Origin: Balneolales bacterium
Lineage (GTDB): Bacteria > Bacteroidota > Rhodothermia > Balneolales > Natronogracilivirgulaceae
NCBI GenBank assembly: GCA_007133875.1
Contig: SLLW01000026.1
Location: 1 to 6,756 of the forward strand
Reading direction: 5' to 3'
DNA: 6,756 nucleotides
Within the stretch, counting starts at the first letter, position 1. Each line of letters opens with the position of its first letter. Of the stretch, positions 1-6,718 are shown piece by piece. The notes beneath the pieces were generated by a model. The model was not told the DNA's origin. It made no database searches and worked only from the letters and a program-made list of their open reading frames with translations. A program made the position numbers and the translations under genes.

Positions 1-1220
1 CATATGATTTACAACAGGAATCCATGGCTTTGCTGGAAGCTATGGTGGATATCAACCTGGAAGTAGCTGACAATGAAGTTAATGCCGCAACCACCCAGTC
101 TTTTTTCATCAGGACCATGACCCTCATTGGATTGGTGCTTGGCGTCGCACTTGCTATCGGATTGGGTGTATTCATAAGTCGTTCCATAAACAATGCATTG
201 CGACGAATCATCGACGGTTTGAGCCGTGGAGCGGAACAGGTTAACGCCTCCTCCATCCAACTTTCAAGCTCAAGTCAGGATCTGTCCGAAGGTGCCAGCG
301 AACAGGCCGCCGGTCTGCAGCAAACAACATCCTCACTTGAAGAGATGGCTACACAGACCAGGCAAACAGCAGAAAATTCCGGTCAGGCCGAACAAGCCAT
401 GAAAGAAACCCAACCGAGGGTTCAAAAAGGCATGGACGCGATGCAACGCATGAACGAACAGATGGATGGTATCCGACAATCCTCAGAGGAAACTTCCAAA
501 ATCATTAAAACCATTGATGATATTGCATTCCAGACCAACTTGCTGGCCCTGAATGCCGCCGTAGAAGCCGCTCGCGCCGGGGAAGCAGGCAAAGGATTCG
601 CTGTTGTCGCCGAGGAGGTCCGCAACCTGGCACAGCGTAGTGCTGAGGCAGCTCGTACCACCTCAGAGCTGATTGAAAATTCACAGAAAAATACCGAGGC
701 CGGAACCACCATGGCAGCAGAGGTATCCGAACATCTGGTGGAGATCAAAAACAGCGTCAATAACGGCAGTGAGCTTGTTATTGAAATTGCTGCTGCAGCT
801 AAAGAACAATCCACCGGTATTGATGAATTGAACTCGGTCATGCGTGAAATGGACAAGGTAGTCCAGAATAATGCCTCAGGCTCTGAGGAGACCGCCAGCT
901 CATCTGAGGAATTATCCTCCCAGGCAGCCGAGCTTAAACGCATGGTTGACGAGCTGACAGCCCTGGTCGGAAAAGCCGAAAATGGTGATGATCATCAAAG
1001 TCACGATTACAGGTCCCGTGTCACCGATCCGGTGAAAGGTCGTAAATACAATAGCCATAATGGCTATAACCATGCATCAAATGGGCACTATACCAACGGA
1101 AACACCAAAAACTCAAAAAATAAGCACTCCGAGAAGTCATCGACTTCAGGTTATGGGCAAAGCTCAAAGCAAGCCTCAGATGTCATTCCATTCGATGATG
1201 ATGACCTCAGCGAGTTCTGA
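1..1220 (+). CDS. Methyl-accepting chemotaxis protein, C-terminal part (5' end outside window)
   Basis: This is an inner-membrane chemoreceptor that passes a ligand signal to CheA/CheW and is adapted by CheR/CheB. The frame is open to the left edge (first whole codon at base 3), so the ATG at 24 is internal and the real start lies upstream. Counting from that ATG, residues 1-30 are the last helix of a four-helix-bundle-like ligand domain. Residues about 33-51 are the second transmembrane helix. Residues 52-70 are only the first HAMP helix, and the signalling domain follows directly. The conserved hairpin tip is at about 163-204, with [20 protein letters not shown] followed by [20 protein letters not shown]. 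Glu/Gln-rich stretches on both arms (91-110 and 284-300) are likely methylation regions. Residues 319-387 form a polar tail rich in His, Asn, Ser, Lys and Gly, ending [11 protein letters not shown]. The family is certain; the ligand is unknown. Confidence 0.95.
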   Translation, partial: YDLQQESMALLEAMVDINLEVADNEVNAATTQSFFIRTMTLIGLVLGVALAIGLGVFISRSINNALRRIIDGLSRGAEQVNASSIQLSSSSQDLSEGASEQAAGLQQTTSSLEEMATQTRQTAENSGQAEQAMKETQPRVQKGMDAMQRMNEQMDGIRQSSEETSKIIKTIDDIAFQTNLLALNAAVEAARAGEAGKGFAVVAEEVRNLAQRSAEAARTTSELIENSQKNTEAGTTMAAEVSEHLVEIKNSVNNGSELVIEIAAAAKEQSTGIDELNSVMREMDKVVQNNASGSEETASSSEELSSQAAELKRMVDELTALVGKAENGDDHQSHDYRSRVTDPVKGRKYNSHNGYNHASNGHYTNGNTKNSKNKHSEKSSTSGYGQSSKQASDVIPFDDDDLSEF

Positions 1221-1257
1221 AATAGCAACCGGCTACCTAAAAACCGTTCATTCCCAA

Positions 1258-1279
1258 TAAGGTTTTTTAAAAAACCTTA
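1258..1279. repeat. 22-nt perfect palindrome after the chemoreceptor gene
   Basis: A perfect inverted repeat with no spacer, whose half-site is TAAGGTTTTTT. It begins 38 nt after the chemoreceptor stop codon. As RNA it could fold only with a small AU-rich loop. It lacks a GC-rich stem followed by a U-tract, so it is not a convincing terminator by itself. It could be a DNA-binding site, an RNA end-processing hairpin, or a weak helper for the terminator 23 nt downstream. The palindrome is seen directly; its role is unknown. Confidence 0.6.
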
Positions 1280-1301
1280 AAATCCCTCACCACCCACATC
1301 C

Positions 1302-1349
1302 AAAAGCCCTTGTATCACAATATTTTACAGTGATGCAGGGCTTTTTTTT
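1302..1349 (+). terminator. Intrinsic (rho-independent) terminator
   Basis: The left arm AAAAGCCCTTGTATCAC (1302-1318) pairs with GTGATGCAGGGCTTTT (1330-1345), with one bulged T and one U-G wobble. The loop is AATATTTTACA. The right arm runs into eight consecutive T at 1342-1349. The left arm offers only four A for a reverse U-tract, so it should act mainly on + strand transcripts. It would end the chemoreceptor transcript and separate it from mgtE. Confidence 0.9.
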
Positions 1350-1551
1350 ATTTTCCGCATTTACGTACTTGCTTCTGTCCGTGACAGCTCTATGTCAACC
1401 GGCAAAGGAGCCTTCATTCGCATAACGCCCACCCATGCTGATTCGGGAAAACCGTCTGTCATACAGCGAATTTGGCATAGTACTGCTATACACCGGAATA
1501 ATCATATCTTCCATAATATCACTATCAATCTTAGTCTTACTCTGCAGAGTT
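1350..1551 (+). other. Leader region between the terminator and mgtE
   Basis: About 200 nt with no gene that I trust. It holds CTGTC-CGT-GACAG (1375-1387) and an overlapping TGACA...TGTCA inverted repeat (1382-1397), two mutually exclusive small stems. An AAAGGAG element at 1404-1410 has no start codon at useful spacing. The MgtE frame is closed by TAA at 1423-1425, so that gene cannot start before 1426. Bases 1435-1551 are open in the MgtE frame and would encode a hydrophobic segment, but with five ATA codons in 39, against about three in the following 454, which suggests untranslated DNA. No known magnesium riboswitch pattern was recognised. Confidence 0.5.
1484..1492 (+). promoter_or_regulatory. 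Possible extended -10 promoter element for mgtE
   Basis: TGC-TATACA matches an extended -10 box (TGnTATAAT-like). No well-spaced -35 hexamer is visible; TTGGCA at 1472-1477 is only 9 nt upstream. Transcription from here would start near 1499 and leave about 50 nt of leader before the ATG at 1552, which fits the shorter MgtE start. This is a pattern match only. Confidence 0.25.
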
Positions 1552-2916
1552 ATGATACTTGAACCCGAAGTTCTCCTCTCTTATCGTAAACAGCTTTTTG
1601 ATTGCCTGGTGGAAGGCGATCTGAAAAACGCACTGGAATTGGCTCCAAACCTCTCCAGCGGACGAGTTGCCGAGCTCCTCACTGAGTGTGAAAACGATAT
1701 CATCATTCCTTTTATGGAACAGCTTGATGAGAATCTCGCAGCGGATATTCTCAGCAAACTGCCCAGAGAGATGGCTGCCGAAATTATCCGGATGATTGAC
1801 CCTGAAATTTCGGCTAAACTGATGGACCGTGTTCCGGTGGATGATGCGGCCGATATCATCGCATTGCTGGATGAGGATGAGGCGAAAGAACTGCTTGAGA
1901 GCGTGAATCCTGATTTTGAAAAGGTTATTCGTAACCTGATGCATTACGAGGAAGATACCGTGGGATCGGTGATGAACACCTACTATATAGCCGTTCGTGA
2001 GAATACGACCGTTGGACAAACTTTGAAGGCGATGAAGGATGCTCCGAACAGGATTCAGAACCGAGCCTATGTCTATGTGGTCGACAACAAAGGTCGGCCG
2101 CAAAGTGCCGTATCCATGAAAGATCTGTTGCGAACCGATCCCGGTAAACCGATTACGGAGATCGCTTCAAAAGATATTGTAGTCGTGCACGTTAGCGACC
2201 CTGCCATTGATGCGGCACAACTTCTCAGGTACCGCCGATACCAGATGATCCCGGTTACCAATGACGCAAATGTGCTCGTGGGGGTCCTCTTGCTTGATGA
2301 TGCCATCGACATTCTCTCCGAAAATCTGGCTGACCAGTTCGCACAGATGGGTGCCGCTTCGGCGGATGAATCCTTTTACACCACACCGGTCAATTCTGTA
2401 AAAAAGCGCCTCCCCTGGATGGCAGGAAACATTTTCCTGAACCTCGGCGCCGTAGCAGTTATTTCATCATATGAGTCGACTATTGAAGCCGTTGCTGCTC
2501 TTGCCATCTTCCTCCCGATGATCACCGATATGGGCGGAAACGTTGGAATTCAGGCACTCTCGGTATCCATCCGCAGCCTTGCCCTTGGGGAAGTGAGAAT
2601 CAGCCAATACCTGAAAGCAGCAAAAAAGGAGATTGTTGTCGGCCTGATCAACGGGCTTCTGCTTGGAACGCTTTTCACAGTGATCGCAATTCTCCTTCAG
2701 GGCAATCCCGTTTTGGGGATGGTTGCCGGTATCGCCCTGGGCTGCAACGTACTGATTGCCGGCATCATCGGAGGTACACTGCCATTCATAATCAAACGCT
2801 TTGGCGGTGACCCGGCTCTGATGACCGGCCCGGTTCTTACCACCATCACAGATATCACAGGAGTGAGTATCTATCTGGGGCTAAGCACCTTGTTCCTGGC
2901 AAGCCTGATCGGATGA
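1552..2916 (+). CDS. mgtE: MgtE-family magnesium channel/transporter
   Basis: This is a dimeric inner-membrane Mg2+ channel that is gated by cytoplasmic Mg2+ bound between its soluble domains. From the ATG at 1552 it has 454 residues, close to the ~450 of the well-studied Thermus protein. Residues 10-125 are the helical MgtE N domain. Residues 138-262 are a CBS pair, beginning VGSVM and followed by the connecting helix. Five membrane helices cover about 287-454. The signature MGGNVGIQALSVSIRSLALG is at 327-346. GDPALMTGPVLTTITDITG lies in the last helix region, with Asp434 near the position of the known pore aspartate. Start choice: the ATG at 1435 would give 493 residues and a hydrophobic segment (residues ~13-38) that would disturb the cytoplasmic placement of the N domain. 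That stretch also has unusual codon use, so 1552 is preferred. Both starts lack a good Shine-Dalgarno sequence. The gene appears to be its own transcription unit. Confidence 0.93.
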   Translation: MILEPEVLLSYRKQLFDCLVEGDLKNALELAPNLSSGRVAELLTECENDIIIPFMEQLDENLAADILSKLPREMAAEIIRMIDPEISAKLMDRVPVDDAADIIALLDEDEAKELLESVNPDFEKVIRNLMHYEEDTVGSVMNTYYIAVRENTTVGQTLKAMKDAPNRIQNRAYVYVVDNKGRPQSAVSMKDLLRTDPGKPITEIASKDIVVVHVSDPAIDAAQLLRYRRYQMIPVTNDANVLVGVLLLDDAIDILSENLADQFAQMGAASADESFYTTPVNSVKKRLPWMAGNIFLNLGAVAVISSYESTIEAVAALAIFLPMITDMGGNVGIQALSVSIRSLALGEVRISQYLKAAKKEIVVGLINGLLLGTLFTVIAILLQGNPVLGMVAGIALGCNVLIAGIIGGTLPFIIKRFGGDPALMTGPVLTTITDITGVSIYLGLSTLFLASLIG

Positions 2917-3058
2917 TGATGTGAGAACGCCAACCCGGCAGTTCCTGCAATTTTCTTGCTAAATTCGGGAAATAAATGCCTTTTTTTGCCTACGGGTCTT
3001 TATTATAACAGAAAGCATCACCCTCATGATAACCTGCATGGAAAAACGAGAACGCGAT

Positions 3059-4447
3059 ATGAGCACTTCCAGTAATCCAAATAATATCGTTTTTGTAGAT
3101 GGATGCCGCATCCCGTTTCAAAAACCGGCTACCGGCTACCGGCATTTCAAGGTTCAGGATCTCGCCCGGTTTGCCATTCGCGGTCTTCTGGACCGGACCA
3201 GGATCCATCCGGACGAAGTGGACCACGTTATTTTCGGATCGGTCACACCCACTTTTTCTGATGATAACCCCGCACGTACAGCGGCACTGGGTGCCGGACT
3301 GCCCGCAACCGTACAGGCCCACACCGTAACCATGTCGTGCCTCTCATCAAACCAGGCAATCACAAGCGGCATCGAAAAAATCATGACCGGTCAGGCCGAA
3401 GTTGTTATAGCCGGAGGTGCCGATATCTCTTCCGGAGCTATTCAGCGTTTTCTTCGGTACGAGCAAAAAAGCAAGGAAACAACCGGTCCAACGGGAAAAT
3501 CCAGAGGGTGGATGAGTCAGATCCGTTCATTCCGGCCATCCGACCTGCTGCCCAACACCGAAACCGGGCATCCGCCTGCGGTTGCACCGGGCATATCTGT
3601 TGCATCCGACACCGAACGTGCCGACCGGATTGCCTCGCTCTTTGGGGTATCCCGTGAGATTCAGGATGCCTATACCGTCCGGTCCCGCCAAAGTGCCATC
3701 AAGGCCGAAAACAGCCCTGAATTGAACGATGAACGGATCCCTGTTGCCGGCCCGCCCGACTTCACCCCTGTCACCAGTGATAACGGGTGTTACGAAGACA
3801 GCACACCCGAAAAACTTGCGAAACATAAACCGATTCACAACCCTCATCACAGCACCGTCACAAAAGGCAACTCTGCAATCACCACCGACGGAGCTTCCGC
3901 GGTACTTATCATGACCCGGAGCAAAGCTGATGAACTGGGATTTGCCCCTCAGGTTGAGCTGAAATCATACGTGTACACCGCTGCAAGTGTTACCCGGGAA
4001 CAAAAACAGGACAGCACCGAACATGCGGTTTCCCGGGATGACTCGGTACCTGAGGCCCGGCCCGGCCAGTATCCCGGTGCGGCATTGGCTATTCCAAAAC
4101 TTCTTGACCAGAACAGGATTACACTTTCAGATATTGATGTTTTTGAAATTCATGAAGCCAGTGCCGCGGAAATCCTTGGCCTGCTTTCCGCTTTGTCGGA
4201 TGACGAATTCGCAAATAAGCAACTCGGCAAGAAGGAAGCGATCGGCTCCATCCCCATGAAAAAACTGAATCCGTCAGGCGGAACACTGGCCATCGGACAC
4301 CCGCCATCTGCCACCGGTACCCGCCTGGTCACGACAGCCGCCCACAGGCTGAGCAGGGAAAAGGGAAAACTGGCACTGATTGCCTCCGGAACGGCGGACG
4401 GGATGGGCCATGCCATGCTGCTTGAGAAAATCATCCCTAACCAATAA
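3059..4447 (+). CDS. Divergent FadI/HADHB-type 3-ketoacyl-CoA thiolase
   Basis: By family this is the beta subunit of the trifunctional beta-oxidation complex, which cleaves 3-ketoacyl-CoA with CoA to acetyl-CoA and a shortened acyl-CoA. It has 462 residues from 3059. NNIVFVDGCRIPF at the N-terminus aligns with the usual thiolase start, so the ATGs at 3026 and 3038 (up to 11 extra residues) are less likely. The nucleophile Cys94 lies in HTVTMSCLSSNQAITSG, very close to HADHB. STVTKGNSAITTDGAS (265-280), His365 in EIHEASA and His414 in GHPPSATG are present. Oddities: the C-terminal motif reads IASGTADGMGHAM (441-453), with Gly444 where the family has its second catalytic Cys. HEAFA has become HEASA. 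The conserved MGxTAE-like segment is altered near 181-189. About 20 extra polar residues lie at 311-338. No frame break is seen. The fold is certain, full thiolase activity is doubtful, and the gene is therefore left without a symbol. Confidence 0.9.
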   Translation: MSTSSNPNNIVFVDGCRIPFQKPATGYRHFKVQDLARFAIRGLLDRTRIHPDEVDHVIFGSVTPTFSDDNPARTAALGAGLPATVQAHTVTMSCLSSNQAITSGIEKIMTGQAEVVIAGGADISSGAIQRFLRYEQKSKETTGPTGKSRGWMSQIRSFRPSDLLPNTETGHPPAVAPGISVASDTERADRIASLFGVSREIQDAYTVRSRQSAIKAENSPELNDERIPVAGPPDFTPVTSDNGCYEDSTPEKLAKHKPIHNPHHSTVTKGNSAITTDGASAVLIMTRSKADELGFAPQVELKSYVYTAASVTREQKQDSTEHAVSRDDSVPEARPGQYPGAALAIPKLLDQNRITLSDIDVFEIHEASAAEILGLLSALSDDEFANKQLGKKEAIGSIPMKKLNPSGGTLAIGHPPSATGTRLVTTAAHRLSREKGKLALIASGTADGMGHAMLLEKIIPNQ

Positions 4448-4452
4448 TTCCC

Positions 4453-4459
4453 GGGAGGA
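4453..4459 (+). promoter_or_regulatory. Ribosome binding site of the fadJ-like gene
   Basis: GGGAGGA lies inside the 14-nt gap between the thiolase stop and the next ATG. The core GGAGG ends only 3 nt before the ATG, closer than usual. It supports the start at 4462, because the next in-frame ATG would remove the first beta strand of the hydratase domain. The tiny gap implies co-transcription and probably coupled translation of the two subunits. Confidence 0.7.
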
Positions 4460-4461
4460 TT

Positions 4462-6573
4462 ATGAAAACGTTGACGCTACATTATGATCAGGATCTTGCG
4501 ATGGTCACCATCGACCTTCAAAGCAGCCGGCGTAATGTGATTAACCGTTCCCTGATATCCGAGTTCGAATCGCTCCTGGATCGCATCGAACAACATGATG
4601 GGCTTTCGGCGGTCATCATCAGAAGTGGCAAAAATAACAGTTTTATCGCCGGGACTGACCTGAACCTGTTTTCTGATTTTAAAAAACCAGGAGACGCACT
4701 TGCGTTCTGCGGGGAAATCAACCACTTGTTGAACCGGCTGAGCACACTTTCACTCCCTGTCATTGCCGCCATTCATGGACACACGGCAGGTGGCGGACTT
4801 GCATTGGCACTGGCCTGTGATTACCGGATTGCAACCAGCCATACCGCAACGCGATTCGGCTTTCCGGAAGTAACACTTGGCCTGTGTCCGGGTGGTGGCG
4901 GCACCCAGCGTCTGCCCGAAATTGTCGGCCTTACAAACGCACTCCCCCTTTTGCTTACCGGCAAATATATTCTTGCTCAGGAAGCGCTGGCCATCGGCCT
5001 GGTCGACGAACTGATTCACGAATTCGGCCTGGTTGATGCGGCAAAAACGGCAGCGCGAAAACTCCCCCGAAAATCATCAACACGCAGCAGAAAGCTCTTC
5101 TCCCGCACATCCCGCTTTTTTGAAACCAACCCGGTAAGCCGTCGGGTGATTCTATCTCAGGCCGCAAAAGCGGTACAATCACAAACCAGAGGCAGTTACC
5201 CGGCACCCCACGTGATACTCAGCTGCGTGCGTTACGGCATACAGCACGGAATGGAAAAAGGAATAGCTTTTGAAGCTCAGATGTTCGACCAGCTGGCCAT
5301 GACCGACGAGTCACGCCAGTTGATCAGCACCTGTCTCACCCGGAAATCGGCCCGGAAAAACCCGTCAAAAGCCAGGCCGGCGGATGTTCGTCGCATCGGT
5401 GTCCTCGGTGCCGGATTGATGGGATCCGGTATTACTTCTATCAGTATCCGAAATGGATTTGATGTAACACTCAAAGACCAGGATTACCCCTCTGCAGCCC
5501 TGGGTAAACAGAAAGTCTGGAAAGATCTTGAACCGGACATCACGCGGGGCATTCTCACAGAACAAGAACGTGAACGGATGCTCTCCGGAGTCCGGCTCAC
5601 CGACAATTACTGCGACCTTCGGCATCTTCCGTTGATTATAGAGGCTGTGTTTGAGGATCTCCCGACCAAACATGCCGTTCTCAAGGAGGCCGAGTCGGTG
5701 ATGCCGGAGGATGCCGTTTATGCAACAAATACCTCCGCCATTCCCATAGCCGATATTGCAAAAGCCGCAAAACACCCCGAACGGGTCATTGGCATGCACT
5801 ACTTCTCCCCGGCCCAAAAAATGCCGTTGCTGGAGATCATCAAGGGGGAAAAGACAGACGAATCCGCGGTTGCAACGGCATGTGATGTCGGTATCAGGCA
5901 GGGCAAATATGTGATCGTCGTCGGTGATGCTCCCGGTTTTTATGTAACACGGATGCTCGTCCCGATGATCAACGAGGCGATGTTGCTGATTGAAGAAGGA
6001 GCCGATATCCGTATCATCGACACGGCCATCATGAATTTCGGATTCCCGGTCGGCCCGGTAACGCTCGTGGATGAAGCGGGTATTGATGTCGTGTCCCATG
6101 TCAATGAAATGGTACAACCCGTATTCAGTAAACGGGGTATCCGCATTTCTCAGGCGATCCACCGGTTACAAGAAGCCGGATTTGCCGGAAAAAAGAACCG
6201 GCGTGGATTTTATGATTACCGCAACAGGAAAAAACTGCTCAATGAAGAGATTTACCCCTATTTCGGAGGAGCCGGCAGAAAAGATTTCTCCCTGGATGAC
6301 ATCACCGAACGGATCACATTGGTGATGCTCAACGAAGCGGTGTATTGTCTGCAGGAGGGCATTCTCAGAGATCCGAAGGACGGGGACATTGGTGCGGTCA
6401 TGGGCATGGGATTTCCCGCTTTTCTCGGCGGACCGTTCCGTTTTATTGATACGCAAGGCTTGAAAACAATTTGGGATCGTTTGTCTTATCGTCAGAGTCT
6501 GCACGGCGGGCGATTCAAACCGGCTCAACTGCTCGCCGACCGGATGAAACAGCAAAAAACGTTTCACCAGTAA
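4462..6573 (+). CDS. FadJ/HADHA-type fused enoyl-CoA hydratase / 3-hydroxyacyl-CoA dehydrogenase
   Basis: By family this is the alpha subunit of the trifunctional complex: hydration of 2-enoyl-CoA, then NAD-dependent oxidation of 3-hydroxyacyl-CoA, with the product passed to the thiolase encoded just upstream. Its 703 residues are close to FadJ (~714). Crotonase domain, about 1-190: [11 protein letters not shown] (60-70) and HTAGGGL (107-113) form the oxyanion hole, and FGFPEVTLG carries Glu136. The linker (~225-300) contains the HADHA-like QTRGSYPAP. The NAD-binding domain begins at 311 with [11 protein letters not shown] (GxGxxG at 316-321). Dehydrogenase residues Ser425 (ATNTSA), His446 (GMHYFSP) and Glu458 are present. 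Thr496 in PGFYVTR replaces the usual Asn, as it does in mitochondrial HADHA. Two C-terminal HAD domains follow, ending [20 protein letters not shown] and AQLLAD. Oddity: Ala114 (codon 4801-4803) stands where GGGLE has the first catalytic Glu, so hydratase activity may be weak or replaced by isomerase activity. Dehydrogenase function looks sound. Confidence 0.92.
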   Translation: MKTLTLHYDQDLAMVTIDLQSSRRNVINRSLISEFESLLDRIEQHDGLSAVIIRSGKNNSFIAGTDLNLFSDFKKPGDALAFCGEINHLLNRLSTLSLPVIAAIHGHTAGGGLALALACDYRIATSHTATRFGFPEVTLGLCPGGGGTQRLPEIVGLTNALPLLLTGKYILAQEALAIGLVDELIHEFGLVDAAKTAARKLPRKSSTRSRKLFSRTSRFFETNPVSRRVILSQAAKAVQSQTRGSYPAPHVILSCVRYGIQHGMEKGIAFEAQMFDQLAMTDESRQLISTCLTRKSARKNPSKARPADVRRIGVLGAGLMGSGITSISIRNGFDVTLKDQDYPSAALGKQKVWKDLEPDITRGILTEQERERMLSGVRLTDNYCDLRHLPLIIEAVFEDLPTKHAVLKEAESVMPEDAVYATNTSAIPIADIAKAAKHPERVIGMHYFSPAQKMPLLEIIKGEKTDESAVATACDVGIRQGKYVIVVGDAPGFYVTRMLVPMINEAMLLIEEGADIRIIDTAIMNFGFPVGPVTLVDEAGIDVVSHVNEMVQPVFSKRGIRISQAIHRLQEAGFAGKKNRRGFYDYRNRKKLLNEEIYPYFGGAGRKDFSLDDITERITLVMLNEAVYCLQEGILRDPKDGDIGAVMGMGFPAFLGGPFRFIDTQGLKTIWDRLSYRQSLHGGRFKPAQLLADRMKQQKTFHQ

Positions 6574-6576
6574 AAG

Positions 6577-6590
6577 CCGGATGGGTCCGG
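6577..6590 (+). repeat. Small stem-loop after the fadJ-like gene
   Basis: CCGGA-TGGG-TCCGG is a perfect 5-bp stem with a 4-nt loop, starting 4 nt after the stop codon. No T-tract follows, so it is not a canonical terminator. It might protect the 3' end of the operon mRNA. Confidence 0.4.
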
Positions 6591-6629
6591 AATTTCAGGT
6601 ATGGCTCCACAAGCGGCGACATGCCTGCC

Positions 6630-6650
6630 CGGGGTTTTGTAGGACCCCCG
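6630..6650 (+). terminator. Possible weak terminator hairpin downstream of the operon
   Basis: CGGGG (6630-6634) pairs with CCCCG (6646-6650) around an 11-nt loop; a shifted pairing GGGGT/ACCCC is also possible. The stem is GC-rich but is followed by TAAAAAGCG rather than a T-run. Termination here is therefore uncertain. It is the best candidate for the operon end inside the window. Confidence 0.3.
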
Positions 6651-6718
6651 TAAAAAGCGTATATTTTGTAGTTAATCTCCCAATAACATCATCACACAAT
6701 CATTAATACCTATTTGAT

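Noticed and set aside
422..943. Minus-strand open frame opposite the chemoreceptor signalling domain
   Set aside because: Its Ser/Ala-rich sequence is the expected shadow of the repetitive Glu/Ala/Ser codons of the receptor; there is no start signal or domain.
1392..1565. Small + strand open frame starting MSTGKGAFIRITPTHADS
   Set aside because: The only Shine-Dalgarno-like element lies inside the frame, not before it. It overlaps the mgtE start and resembles nothing I recognise.
1537..2103. Minus-strand open frame opposite mgtE
   Set aside because: No family resemblance, and fully overlapped by the conserved MgtE N and CBS domains.
2986..3009. Possible promoter before the thiolase: TTGCCT with TATAAC
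   Set aside because: The spacing is only about 12 nt, too short for a standard sigma-70 promoter. An operon promoter probably lies in 2917-3058 but cannot be placed.
4295..4318. GHPPSATG instead of GHPxGATG in the thiolase as a further active-site defect
   Set aside because: The catalytic His is kept, and E. coli FadI itself has GHPFAATG, so a small residue other than Gly is tolerated here.
5947..5952. Thr496 replaces the usual catalytic-site Asn (GFYVNR) in the dehydrogenase domain
   Set aside because: Mitochondrial HADHA has GFYTTR at the same place, so this is a normal variant of the family and not a sign of lost activity.
5365..6162. Long minus-strand open frame opposite the fadJ-like gene
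   Set aside because: It has no recognisable domain and an unlikely composition, and it lies antisense to a clear, fully conserved coding region.
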